This document shows positions 33,888-42,866 of a stretch of DNA of 64,000 nt, piece by piece. A model generated the notes under the pieces. That model was not told the origin of the DNA. It ran no database searches and worked only from the letters and a program-made list of their open reading frames with translations. The stretch lies in the NCBI RefSeq assembly GCF_007830515.1, contig NZ_VLKT01000019.1:1-64000 (forward strand). Reading direction: 5' to 3'. The stretch's first letter is position 1, and each line of letters begins with the position of its first letter. Source of the DNA: Mesorhizobium tianshanense. Lineage in GTDB: Bacteria; Pseudomonadota; Alphaproteobacteria; Rhizobiales; Rhizobiaceae. The position numbers and the translations under genes are program-made.

Positions 33888-34790
33888 TCACTGCAGCTGC
33901 GGTTTCTTGAGAAAGCTGTTGCGGTCGGCCGACTTCACCCGCAGCCAGGTCTCGCGGCCGTCGCGCACCACCCGCAACGGGATCTCGGCGCCCGCCGGAT
34001 TCTGCCACAGCTTGCGGTAGAAATCGGCCAGTCCGTCGACTTCGCCGTCGCGCACATCCGAGATGATGTCGCCCTGGCGCAGGCCGGCTTCGGCGGCTGG
34101 GCTGCCTTCGGCGACGCTCATCACCACGACCTCGCCATTGCTCTCGGCGGAGAAGGCGCCGAGCCACGGGCGCGGCCGCCTGGCGACCTGGCCGCGCGTC
34201 AGGAGGTCGTCGAGGATAGGCGGCAGAAGGTCGATCGGCACCACCATGTTGATGTCGGCGACCTCGCCGGCGCGGCTCATCTGCAGGCGCAGCGAGCCGA
34301 TGCCGAGCAGCCTGCCGTCCTGTCCGATGAGGGCCGCGCCGCCCCATGACGGATGGGCCGGCGCGGTGAAGATCGCCTCGTCCAGCAGATACTCCCAATA
34401 GCCGGCGAATTCCTGCTTGGTGACGATGTGCGCCCTGACCGATTGGCCGATGCCGTCGGCGAGCACCACGGGGTCGCCGGCCATTGCCTTGGCCGCGTCG
34501 CCGAAAGCCATCGCGGGCAGGCCGAGCGGAGCCAGCGCCTGCACCAGGCCGAAGCCCGATTCCTGGTCGTAGGCGAGCGCGTGCGCGGGAACGACGTGCC
34601 CGTTGTGATCGGTCAGCCAGACTTCCTCCGCCTCGGTGATGAGATAGCCGATGGTGAGCACCAGCCCGTCGTCGCGAATGACCACGCCGCTGCCTTCCCG
34701 GCTCGTACCCAGCGCGTTCGCGGTGAAGGCGTCGTCGGGGATCGAGGCGCGCACCGCCACGATGGACCGCAAAATCGTATCGATGGTCAT
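33888..34790 (-). CDS. Trypsin-fold/PDZ protein lacking the catalytic triad
   Basis: 300 residues with HtrA/S1C layout: a protease domain (residues 1-190) and a PDZ domain (residues 205-290, AEGSPAAEAGLRQGDIISDV). The three catalytic positions appear lost: TNxHV is TIGYLITEA, D-x-x-x-DLA is DQESGFGLV, and GNSGGP is HPSWGGAAL. No signal peptide is seen, so it is probably cytoplasmic. A scaffold or substrate-binding role is more likely than proteolysis. In Rhizobiales such proteins are usually annotated simply as serine protease. Confidence 0.85.
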   Translation of the reverse strand: MTIDTILRSIVAVRASIPDDAFTANALGTSREGSGVVIRDDGLVLTIGYLITEAEEVWLTDHNGHVVPAHALAYDQESGFGLVQALAPLGLPAMAFGDAAKAMAGDPVVLADGIGQSVRAHIVTKQEFAGYWEYLLDEAIFTAPAHPSWGGAALIGQDGRLLGIGSLRLQMSRAGEVADINMVVPIDLLPPILDDLLTRGQVARRPRPWLGAFSAESNGEVVVMSVAEGSPAAEAGLRQGDIISDVRDGEVDGLADFYRKLWQNPAGAEIPLRVVRDGRETWLRVKSADRNSFLKKPQLQ

Positions 34791-35051
34791 GCTTTCAATC
34801 CTGCAAATTCATGAGCGGCGCCAAAGGCCCGATGTCTTCTATAGGTATGGCGCACCTGACGAGGCGCAAGGGCCGAGGCAGCGCCGACATCGACGATAGT
34901 TCAACACAAGTTGAACTTTCTGCGGCCCGCACTACCTGTACCCCGCACGACCCGTAGCTATAAATGATCCTGTCCCATGCAAACCCTCGCCGCTATCGCG
35001 CAAGCTGATCCTCCCCAAGACCCTCCCGCTCACATCAAGAGGCCTCCCGAA

Positions 35052-35918
35052 ATGAACCAATACACACCGCCGAAAGTCTGGACCTGGAACAAGGCAAATG
35101 GCGGCACCTTCGCCAGCATCAACCGCCCGGTATCGGGCCCGACGCATGACAAGGAACTGCCGGTCGGCAAGCATCCGCTGCAGCTCTATTCGCTGGCGAC
35201 GCCGAACGGCGTCAAGGTGACGATCATGCTGGAGGAGCTGCTGGCGCTCGGCCATAAAGGCGCCGAATACGACGCCTGGCTGATCAGGATCAACGACGGC
35301 GACCAGTTCGGCAGCGGCTTCGTCGAGGTCAATCCCAACTCCAAGATCCCGGCGCTGATGGACCGCAGCGGACCAAAGCCGATCCGGATCTTCGAATCCG
35401 GCTCGATCCTGGTGCATCTGGCCGAAAAATTCGGTGAATTCCTGCCGACTGAGCAGCCGGCGCGCGCGGAAACCCTGTCATGGCTGTTCTGGCAGGTGGG
35501 CTCGGCGCCCTACCTCGGCGGCGGCTTCGGCCATTTTTACGCCTACGCGCCGGAAAAGATCGAATATGCCATCGACCGCTTCGCCATGGAAACCAAGCGC
35601 CAGATGGACGTGCTCGACCGGCGCCTGGCGACAAGCGAATATCTCGGCGGCGACGCCTACACCATTGCCGACATGGCCGTGTGGCCCTGGTATGGCGGGC
35701 TGGCCAAGGGCCGCATGTATAACGACGCCGGCGAGTTCCTGTCGGTGCAGGAATACAGACACGTGCAGCGCTGGGCCGACGCGATCGACGCACGGCCAGC
35801 GGTGCAGCGCGGGCGCATGGTCAACCGCGCCTTCGGCGAACCCGCGATGCAGCTGCACGAGCGCCACGACGCCAGCGACTTCGACACCAAGACGCAGGAC
35901 AAGCTGGCGGCGGAGTGA
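35052..35918 (+). CDS. yghU: YghU-type glutathione-dependent disulfide oxidoreductase
   Basis: 288 residues. The thioredoxin-fold part holds LYSLATPNGVKVTIMLEELL, IRINDGDQFGSGFVEVNPNS then KIPALMDR and IFESGSILVHLAEKFGEFLP; the C-terminal all-helical part has YTIADMAVWPWYGGLAKG. Family enzymes (YghU/YfcG) bind two glutathiones and reduce disulfides or organic peroxides without a catalytic cysteine. The ATG at 35052 fits the family N-terminus (NQYTPPKVWTWNKANGGTFA). Cytoplasmic, monocistronic. Confidence 0.92.
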   Translation: MNQYTPPKVWTWNKANGGTFASINRPVSGPTHDKELPVGKHPLQLYSLATPNGVKVTIMLEELLALGHKGAEYDAWLIRINDGDQFGSGFVEVNPNSKIPALMDRSGPKPIRIFESGSILVHLAEKFGEFLPTEQPARAETLSWLFWQVGSAPYLGGGFGHFYAYAPEKIEYAIDRFAMETKRQMDVLDRRLATSEYLGGDAYTIADMAVWPWYGGLAKGRMYNDAGEFLSVQEYRHVQRWADAIDARPAVQRGRMVNRAFGEPAMQLHERHDASDFDTKTQDKLAAE

Positions 35919-36032
35919 GCTGAGCGGATGACGCGTGGCGCCGGAGGGGTTCCGGCGCCTACGCTTCCGGGGAGCGCATGTTCAGACGGCTCGAGGATTT
36001 GCGCCGCATCGCCATCCGCACCTGACGATCGT

Positions 36033-36569
36033 TCACAACGCCTTCCTCATCCGCAATAGCGGCACCTCCGCTCCGCCTCTGGCGTCGACGACGTCCTCGA
36101 CCACTTGATAGCCGCAGGCTCGATAGAGGAGTTCGCCGGCCATCGTAGCCATGAGCTCGACATGGGTGAAGCCCTCGGCGCGGGCGGCATCCTCGCAGAG
36201 CGTGAGAATCAGGCGTCCTACCCCTCGGCGGGTGAAGCTTGGATTCGTATACATGGCACGCACGCGGGCGGCGTCGTGCGCGGGGTCGAGCAGCGCCGCA
36301 TCGCGCCCAGGTGAACGGTCGCCTCCATAGAGGGTTGCCCGCCGACTCCATCCACCGCAGCCTGCCAAGACGCCATTCTGCTCCACGACAAAATAGGTTC
36401 CATCGTCGATGAGCTGCGTATCCAGCCCCATGATTGCTCTGCTCGAGGCAATCTGTTCCTGCCTGAGGAAAGACTTCTGAAGTTCGCCGATGGCTGCATT
36501 CATCAGTACAGCCAGCGCCGGCATATCGGCACGTGTCGCCACCCGATGGTCTAAGTTGATCCCCGGCAT
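36033..36569 (-). CDS. GNAT family N-acetyltransferase
   Basis: 178 residues. The acetyl-CoA site is MYTNPSFTRRGVGRLILTLC (R-R-G-V-G-R loop), preceded by YFVVEQNGVLAGCGGWSRR; the C-terminus (AGELLYRACGYQVVEDV) is the usual last strand pair. The substrate cannot be told. The ribosome site before the ATG is weak. Convergent with the YghU gene. Confidence 0.88.
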   Translation of the reverse strand: MPGINLDHRVATRADMPALAVLMNAAIGELQKSFLRQEQIASSRAIMGLDTQLIDDGTYFVVEQNGVLAGCGGWSRRATLYGGDRSPGRDAALLDPAHDAARVRAMYTNPSFTRRGVGRLILTLCEDAARAEGFTHVELMATMAGELLYRACGYQVVEDVVDARGGAEVPLLRMRKAL

Positions 36570-37148
36570 TGTCCGGCAGGTCCAGTGCTAAGCGCTATAG
36601 GGTTAGCACCAAGCCGGAGCGGTAGGAAGAAACACACCTGTGGCATGGCCGGCAATTCTCGAAGCGAAAGACCGCTCGGTCCATCGAATGTCAGCCTCGC
36701 GAAGACCAGCCGGCGGCGCGGCGATCCGGAATCGTCGATCGCCATGGCCTTCATTTGATCGGCCTGTTCATCCGATCGGCCCCTCTTCATTCGATGGACC
36801 CCCCTCTTCATTTGGTCGGAGTGACGAGCACTCGTCTCGCTCCGGCCAGGTCGCACAATCGGCGATTTCGGGCCGACCTCGTGCCCGCCCTTCCCGCCCC
36901 GCGGGCCCGTCAAGCCTGGTGCACGAGCGCCACGATTGCCGCGAGATCGGAACGCAAGCCGGCGCCTTGGAGCCCGATCGAGGCAGAGGGGCTTTCCATC
37001 GTCCGGCGTCGGGATTGCACAAGCCGCAGGCAGGCTTCCGCGCTGCCTAATTCCAAGCTTATGCAGCGGGGGTATATATTAGTTGGCTAAAATAACGGAA
37101 CGTCCAATGCACATTCCCAGAACCGAACATGTCCGGCTTGACCGATGA
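36570..37148. other. Non-coding region with degenerate tandem repeats
   Basis: No gene is convincing. About 36747-36826 holds four imperfect copies of a unit close to TCTTCATTYGATCGGCCC. Nothing else recognised. Confidence 0.5.
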
Positions 37149-37403
37149 TCATGATCTGGGCCGGACACCGCCTCGACGCCCTGGCCGAACAGCACTCACG
37201 GACCGCGGACTTGTCTCTGCGTCTTCCACCCCGGCTCCATAGATCAGCCGGATGACGAGCACGAAATATCCGATCTGCAGGACGATCAAGCTAAGGATCG
37301 TCCAGGCCAGCGCCGTCCAGATCGAACCCGTTGTCAAAAAAGTCGAGAGCGCCACGATGGATGACGCGGTGGTCATTCCCACCAGGAACTGTGGAAAATT
37401 CAT
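37149..37403 (-). CDS. SyrA-like (exopolysaccharide production repressor family) membrane protein
   Basis: 84 residues, two hydrophobic helices: FPQFLVGMTTASSIVALSTF and TALAWTILSLIVLQIGYFVL, joined by TTGSIW, the pattern of SyrA. In Sinorhizobium SyrA is a small inner-membrane protein that raises succinoglycan synthesis through ExoS/ChvI. The C-terminus is longer and Arg-rich. A paralogue lies at 61533. The 54 bases before the ATG are conserved between both copies; an upstream in-frame ATG at 37457 could extend the protein by 18 residues. Confidence 0.7.
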   Translation of the reverse strand: MNFPQFLVGMTTASSIVALSTFLTTGSIWTALAWTILSLIVLQIGYFVLVIRLIYGAGVEDAETSPRSVSAVRPGRRGGVRPRS

Positions 37404-37491
37404 CTTCTTCTCGGCCGTCCCGGAACTGATGACAGCCGAGACGACTTCCCTACCCATTTACCCCACACCAACGGTTTCACCCTTTTGATGG

Positions 37492-37499
37492 TTGCGCAA
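37492..37499. promoter_or_regulatory. Shared palindrome TTGCGCAA upstream of the SyrA-like gene
   Basis: TTGCGCAAGT-CCA-AT is found here and at 61876 upstream of the second SyrA-like gene, 35-41 bases from the upstream start option in both. Probable operator or promoter part. Confidence 0.55.
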
Positions 37500-37595
37500 G
37501 TGCCAAATGGATTAGAGGTATACGCGTGCTTAATGCACCTTCTGATTGAGCGACTCCCGGCTGCGCTGGCCCGCTCAAAAAGAGGGGCTACTGCG

Positions 37596-37762
37596 GAAAG
37601 GCGCGATGGAAATTTGTTGCGCGCCGAGAGGCCCGGGCGCAACGCAAGCCCTGCGTGCTGAAAAAGAATATCACTCCAGGAAGGAATGAGGCCCGAGGGA
37701 ATGACGCGGTGCTCAAGGGCTGTGGTGCTTGGCGGATTGTGGTGGTGGCTGAGGTAGCGGCG
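37596..37762 (+). pseudogene. Internal-deletion remnant of a sulfotransferase-like gene
   Basis: 37596-37718 matches the leader and first codons of the sulfotransferase gene (42757-42879), including GCGATGGAAATTTGTTGCGC and GCTCAAGG. It then jumps straight to the last codons (GTGGTGGTGGCTG-GGTAG, compare 43590-43607). Over 90 percent of the gene body is gone. Confidence 0.7.
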
Positions 37763-38019
37763 TATGGAGCATGGTCAACCGCACCTTCGGGCGAGCCCTC
37801 ATACAGCGATCGAAGAAAAATTCACCGAGAGACACCCTGCTGGGATCACCGCCAGAAGACGTGGTACCTCTTCGCGACAGCGCCAAAAAAGGCGAAACAA
37901 TGGCCGAATAAGGGCTTCGCAACGCGCGCGTGTGTGGTACAGATGAAATGTGGGTGGGTGATTCGCCGGTTTAGGCGGTCCGCCCGCGCGTCTTCTCCGG
38001 CATTTTGAATGGAGGATGC

Positions 38020-38517
38020 ATGCGACATCACCTTCTCTGCCTTGCCGGTTCTTTAGCCGCTTCAGCGCTGCTCGTACCCCCGGCTCTTGCTCAGACAGAC
38101 ACCACCCAGTTCAACGTCCAGATCACGATCAGCGCCGAATGTCAGATCAATTCGGCGACCGATCTGAATTTCGGCTCGTCGGGCGTGATCGACACCGCGG
38201 TCGCGGCATCGAGCGCCATCGCCGTTCAGTGCACCAATGGAACGGATTACGACATTGGGCTCGATACCGGACAAGGTACTGGCGCCACCGTTGCTGATCG
38301 GTTGATGACCGGGCCGAATTCGGAAACGGTGACCTATTCCCTCTATACCGATACAGGTCATACCGATGTTTGGGGCGACACGATCGGAACCGACACCGTA
38401 GCGGGCACAGGCACCGGCGCCGAGCAAACCTATAGCGTCTATGGTCAGGTGCCAACGCAGGACACCCCTACCGCCGGCACCTATGCCGACGTCATCACGG
38501 TGACCTTGACCTATTAA
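38020..38517 (+). CDS. Spore-coat-U-type pilin subunit
   Basis: 165 residues. A Sec signal (HLLCLAGSLAASALLVPPAL then AQ) is followed by one SCPU domain: FNVQITISAECQINSATDLN, an internal disulfide pair (AECQ and VQCTNGTDYDIGL), YSLYTDTGHTDVWGDTIGTD and the C-terminal VITVTLTY, the donor-strand type end. GGAGG precedes the ATG at 38020. First gene of a four-gene chaperone-usher cluster; likely the major subunit of a surface fibre used in adhesion or biofilm. Confidence 0.92.
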   Translation: MRHHLLCLAGSLAASALLVPPALAQTDTTQFNVQITISAECQINSATDLNFGSSGVIDTAVAASSAIAVQCTNGTDYDIGLDTGQGTGATVADRLMTGPNSETVTYSLYTDTGHTDVWGDTIGTDTVAGTGTGAEQTYSVYGQVPTQDTPTAGTYADVITVTLTY

Positions 38518-38546
38518 GGTCACGCCACACCAGGGAGAGAGGGGAA

Positions 38547-39272
38547 ATGCGGTCACTCGCCCTCATAGTCGCATGTCTTGCAGCCATCCTTGAATTTGCC
38601 GGCTCTTCGCAAGCCGCGTCGCTGCGCGTCGCACCCGTCGTGCTCGACCTCAGGGCGCCGACGGCGGCGTCCACGATCCGAATTTGGAACGACGCGCGCC
38701 GACCGATCAATGTGCAGGTCCGTGTCTTACGCTGGACCCAGCAAAACGGGGAGGACACCTATGAGGCGACAAACGATGTGGTCGCCAGTCCGCCGATCAC
38801 GACGCTTCGACCCGGGGGCGAAAATCTGGTCCGGATTGTCCGAACCTCGAAACGGCCCGTCAACGGGGAAGAGAGCTACCGGCTGGTCGTCGACGAACTG
38901 CCGGACCCGTCCCGCCGCGTCGCTGGAACGGTCGTTCTGGTGGTGCGCCATTCCATACCCGTTTTCTTCGCCACGACCGACGCCTCCGGGGCGTCTCCGT
39001 CGTGGAGCGTCCAGCAAAGGCGCGGTGGTTATCTCGTGACCGTCCGCAACCGGGGATCGATGCGGCTCAAGATATCGAACCTCGCCTTGAGCAGCGGCGG
39101 TAAGGCCGTTGCGCGCCGCGAGGGGCTGGTCGGCTATGCACTCGGGAACTCTACTGCGAAGTGGTTTGTGCCGGCCACCGGCCGCGGCCGGCTGTCCGGT
39201 GGTTCGGTGGCGATCTCAGCGGACAGCGAAGCAGGACGTTTTGATGCTACCGCACGCCTTACGGGCGGCTAG
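38547..39272 (+). CDS. Periplasmic pilus chaperone (PapD-like)
   Basis: 241 residues with signal peptide (ALIVACLAAILEFAGSSQAA). The N-terminal Ig domain has LRVAPVVLDLRAPTAASTIR, then NVQVRVLRWTQQNGEDTYE and the subunit-binding region VVASPPITTLRPGGENLVRI; YRLVVDELP is the conserved strand. The C-terminal domain covers residues 140-241. It stabilises subunits by donor-strand complementation. It starts 29 bases after the pilin stop and its end overlaps the usher start. Confidence 0.92.
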   Translation: MRSLALIVACLAAILEFAGSSQAASLRVAPVVLDLRAPTAASTIRIWNDARRPINVQVRVLRWTQQNGEDTYEATNDVVASPPITTLRPGGENLVRIVRTSKRPVNGEESYRLVVDELPDPSRRVAGTVVLVVRHSIPVFFATTDASGASPSWSVQQRRGGYLVTVRNRGSMRLKISNLALSSGGKAVARREGLVGYALGNSTAKWFVPATGRGRLSGGSVAISADSEAGRFDATARLTGG

Positions 39273-41688
39273 TGCTTCATTTTTGATGTCGATTGGGCTC
39301 GTCGCGCTGCACGGCTCAAAAGTCTTCGCTGAATCGATCCCGTCGGCAGCAGGCGTCGGTGCAGCGGCAACACCCGTCAGCGCCTCTCGCGACCTTCAAC
39401 TGGAGGTGTTCATCAACGGCACGTCGACCGACCTGATTGCGGCGTTTCGGCAGGATGCCGATGGAACCCTGGCAATCGAACCGGACCAGTTGCGCAATGT
39501 CGGCATCAAACCCGACGAAGAAGCCATCCGACCGGATGGGTTGGTCGATATAGCCAAGCTTCCCCGCGTTTCCGCCGAATTCGACGAGACCGCCCAGACC
39601 ATCCATTTCACCGTCGAATATGACGCGCGTTCCGCGCGCGTCATCGATGCCCATGAGCGAGATCGGGACGAAACACCCACCGCGGACCCTCAAAGCAGCC
39701 TCGGCGCGCTCATGAACTACACGCTGTTCGCCAGCACCGGAGGTGACGGCGTCGATGACATGTGGGCCTTCGAAGGCGCATCGGGATGGTTCGAAGGCCG
39801 TGTATTCAGTCCGTTCGGCGTCCTGGCAAGCTCCTACATTGCCAGCAGTTCGCCGGACGAACCCTATGGCTCGACCCGACTCGACACGACGTGGTCCTAT
39901 TCGAGCCCCAAATGGCTGACCACGTTCCGCGCCGGCGACGTCATTACGGGCGGGTTGAGCTGGACCCGGCCAACACGCCTGGGCGGGGTGCAGATCCAGC
40001 GCAACTTCGGCCTGAGGCCGGACCTTGTGACAATGCCTCTGCCCGAGCTCTCCGGCTCCGCGGCCGTTCCGTCGACGGTCGATATCTATGTCAACAATGC
40101 CCGGCGCCTGTCGCAGCAGGTTCCGACCGGCCCGTTCCAGATCACCAATCTGCCGGTGGTGACGGGAAGCGGAACGGCGCGTGTCGTGGTGCGCGACGCT
40201 CTCGGACGCGAGACGGTTTCCGAAACGCCCTTTTTCGCGTCATCCGACCTATTGGCGTCGGGGTTTTGGGACTATTCGGCCGAAGCAGGCTTTGCCCGCC
40301 GGTTCTACGGCGTCGAATCCGGCGACTATGACGGGCGCTTCATGGCCTCGGGCACGCTTCGCTACGGATTGACCGACTGGCTGACCTTCGAGGGCCATGC
40401 CGAAGGCGGCGGCGGCCTTGTGAACGGCGGTGCGGGAGCGGTGTTCGGGCTCGGCCAATACGGAGTGGGATCATTCGCCGCTGCCGCGAGCAGCTACGGC
40501 GGGCAGACGGGGTTTCAGGTGGCGGGCGGTATCGAGCTTCAGCTTTGGGACATTCATTTTTTTGCGCGAACGCAGCGCACGTTCGGAGACTACAACGACA
40601 TTGCCGCGGTAACCGTCGATCCTCTGCCGCCGCTGTTGCCCGACGATGACTTCCACAGCGCCGCGCCGCCGCGCGTGCTCGACCAGGTTTCCGTCTCGGT
40701 GCCCCTGAAGTTCGACCCATCGTCGCTCAATTTCAGCTACACGCAGCTCAAGACGGCCGAAGGTGAAAAATCCCGGATCCTCGGGCTCTCCCTCAACCGC
40801 CCCTTCGGCAACGGCGCATCATTTTTTGCAACCGCCTTCACGGACCTCGAGGACGAGGATTCGTTCGGCGCGTTCGCCGGGATTTCGATCCCGCTCGGCA
40901 ACGATATCTATGCTTCGGCGGGCGTTTCCTCCGATTCCGATGGGACGGCGGTGACGGCGGACCTGGTCAAGTCGGAAAACGCCGAGATCGGCAGCGTCGG
41001 CTGGCGGCTCCGCGACACGGAAGGCGCTTACAGGGACCGTGCGGCATCCGTCAGCTATCGCGCGCCTTTTGCCCGCTTCGAGGCCGGTGTCCAGCAATAC
41101 GAAGATCAATTTCGCGCAACGGCCCAGGCAGATGGTTCCGTCGTCTTCGCCGGCCGCGACGTTTTCTTTTCCAACCGCATCGATGACGCCTTCACCGTTG
41201 TCGACGCCGGTGTTCCCGATATTGACGTTCAATATGAGAACCGGCCGGCCGGCCGCACCAACCGCAGGGGCAAGCTCCTGGTGCCGGATCTGCGCTCCTA
41301 CGAGCCGAACCAGATCACCATCGACCCAACGAACCTGCCGGTCGATGCAACGGTCGCCGGCACCCGCGAGGTCACCGTTCCGGCTGACCGCAGCGGCACC
41401 GTGGTCAAGTTCGATGTCGAGGCCGGTGCCCAGAACGCGCTTGTCACGCTCCGCGACGAGAGCGGCGAATTCCTGGAGACAGGTGCGGCCGGACAGGTGG
41501 AAGAAGGAGACTCGGAAGGCTTTGTCGTGGGCTATGAGGGGCAGGCCTACATTACGGGACTCGGTCCGCAAAACCGCATCGTGGTGGATCAGCCGACCCG
41601 CGGCCGCTGCGCAGCCGAGTTTGATTTCGAACCGCGCGAGGGCGAGCAGGTGGCGATCCCCAATGCGGTCTGCCGTCCAATCGAATGA
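39244..41688 (+). CDS. Outer-membrane usher of the SCPU fibre
   Basis: 814 residues with signal peptide (LRAASASFLMSIGLVALHGS). The N-terminal chaperone-binding domain (DLQLEVFINGTSTDLIAAFR, LRNVGIKPDEE) is followed by a 24-strand barrel with plug (VPSTVDIYVNNARRLSQQVP, GPFQITNLPVVTGSGTARVV), then C-terminal domains (YENRPAGRTNRRGKLLVPDL, FDFEPREGEQVAIPNAVCRP). It is the outer-membrane pore through which the fibre is assembled. Start at 39244 overlaps the chaperone gene by 29 bases, so the two are coupled. Confidence 0.93.
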   Translation: MLPHALRAASASFLMSIGLVALHGSKVFAESIPSAAGVGAAATPVSASRDLQLEVFINGTSTDLIAAFRQDADGTLAIEPDQLRNVGIKPDEEAIRPDGLVDIAKLPRVSAEFDETAQTIHFTVEYDARSARVIDAHERDRDETPTADPQSSLGALMNYTLFASTGGDGVDDMWAFEGASGWFEGRVFSPFGVLASSYIASSSPDEPYGSTRLDTTWSYSSPKWLTTFRAGDVITGGLSWTRPTRLGGVQIQRNFGLRPDLVTMPLPELSGSAAVPSTVDIYVNNARRLSQQVPTGPFQITNLPVVTGSGTARVVVRDALGRETVSETPFFASSDLLASGFWDYSAEAGFARRFYGVESGDYDGRFMASGTLRYGLTDWLTFEGHAEGGGGLVNGGAGAVFGLGQYGVGSFAAAASSYGGQTGFQVAGGIELQLWDIHFFARTQRTFGDYNDIAAVTVDPLPPLLPDDDFHSAAPPRVLDQVSVSVPLKFDPSSLNFSYTQLKTAEGEKSRILGLSLNRPFGNGASFFATAFTDLEDEDSFGAFAGISIPLGNDIYASAGVSSDSDGTAVTADLVKSENAEIGSVGWRLRDTEGAYRDRAASVSYRAPFARFEAGVQQYEDQFRATAQADGSVVFAGRDVFFSNRIDDAFTVVDAGVPDIDVQYENRPAGRTNRRGKLLVPDLRSYEPNQITIDPTNLPVDATVAGTREVTVPADRSGTVVKFDVEAGAQNALVTLRDESGEFLETGAAGQVEEGDSEGFVVGYEGQAYITGLGPQNRIVVDQPTRGRCAAEFDFEPREGEQVAIPNAVCRPIE

Positions 41689-41721
41689 GCCAGTTGAATG
41701 AGCCAGTTGAATGAGGAAGTC

Positions 41722-42669
41722 ATGCCACGTCTGATCCTGCTGGCCTGCTTCCTGCTTGTGTCCGCGCAGGCGCAAGCCCAGAGCTGTTCCTTCAGCGTCT
41801 CCAATGCCAACTTCGGCAGTGTCGACACCTTGTCCGGCGCTGCGGCCGATACAACGGCGACCGTCAATATCAGCTGCAACGCAGGGCTGACCGGCCTGAA
41901 TTTCCGCGTCTGCCTGAACCTCAACGCCGGAACGGGCGGCGCCACGTCCGGCATCCGCCACATGCGCAATGCCACCAATGCGGCCCTGAACTACAATTTC
42001 TACCAGGAGGCGGCGCGCACCACGCCGTGGGGCTCGCGAGAGCAGCCTGACCTTGGCAGTCCGGTGGCCGTGAACCTGACCGCCTTGCCGCTCACCACCG
42101 CGATGGCGACGCGGACGATCTATGCGCGCGTCTTCGGCAGCCAGCAAAGCGCGACGGCTGACCTCTACACATCGACCTTCTCCGGGAGCCAGGTGAACTT
42201 CAACTGGACCACTTACCTGCTGACTGCTCCCGCCTGCGGCTCAGTCACGCAGAACCCGACCCAGCCCAGCTTCACGGCGCAGGCCAACGTCGTCAACAAC
42301 TGCAACGTGACAGCGCAGAACATCGATTTCGGCAGCCACGGGGTGCTCGACGCGGCAGCCGATGCGGCCGGCGGCATCGACGTTACCTGCACCCCGGGCA
42401 CCACCTACAATGTCGGCTTGAACAACGGGCTAAGCGGCACCAGTCCGACGGCACGGCGCATGACGCTCGGCGGCCAGGCCGTGACCTACGGCCTCTACAA
42501 GGATGCCGCGCGCAGTCAGCCCTGGGGTGGAACCATCGGCGCCGACACCGTTGCAGGCACCGGCGCGGGCGCGACGCAGAACCTGCCGGTCTATGGCCGC
42601 GTGCCGGCGCAATCGACGCCGTCCCCAGGCACCTACACTGACACCGTGGTGGTCACGGTCACCTATTGA
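41722..42669 (+). CDS. Two-domain SCPU pilin/adhesin
   Basis: 315 residues. Signal peptide MPRLILLACFLLVSAQAQAQ, then two SCPU domains: residues about 22-165 (CSFSVSNANFGSVDTLSG, FNWTTYLLTAPACG) and 175-315 (NNCNVTAQNIDFGSHGVLDA, ending TDTVVVTVTY). The first domain lacks a free donor strand and could be the tip adhesin; the second resembles the pilin at 38020. It follows the usher directly; a 13-bp tandem duplication lies across the junction, and an upstream in-frame ATG is less likely as start. Confidence 0.88.
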   Translation: MPRLILLACFLLVSAQAQAQSCSFSVSNANFGSVDTLSGAAADTTATVNISCNAGLTGLNFRVCLNLNAGTGGATSGIRHMRNATNAALNYNFYQEAARTTPWGSREQPDLGSPVAVNLTALPLTTAMATRTIYARVFGSQQSATADLYTSTFSGSQVNFNWTTYLLTAPACGSVTQNPTQPSFTAQANVVNNCNVTAQNIDFGSHGVLDAAADAAGGIDVTCTPGTTYNVGLNNGLSGTSPTARRMTLGGQAVTYGLYKDAARSQPWGGTIGADTVAGTGAGATQNLPVYGRVPAQSTPSPGTYTDTVVVTVTY

Positions 42670-42866
42670 CTTGATGCCCGAAATCGTCGGTCGAGGCTTG
42701 TCACAGCCCAGCGCACGCGCGCCAGCATCGGCCATCACATCGAAAGCCCGCGGCCAGAAAGACGCGATGGAAATTTGTTGCGCGCCGGGCGCGCCGGGCG
42801 CAACGTAGGCGTCGCGGGCTGACATAAAATAAGAATATCAGTCCACGGGAGAAATGGGGGGATGGC

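Noticed and set aside
36747..36826. CRISPR-like repeats
   Set aside because: Units are adjacent without spacers, degenerate and only four; no cas genes.
40819..42147. 442-codon minus frame opposite the usher and pilin genes
   Set aside because: Antisense to clearly coding usher and pilin sequence; no ribosome site; low-complexity composition.
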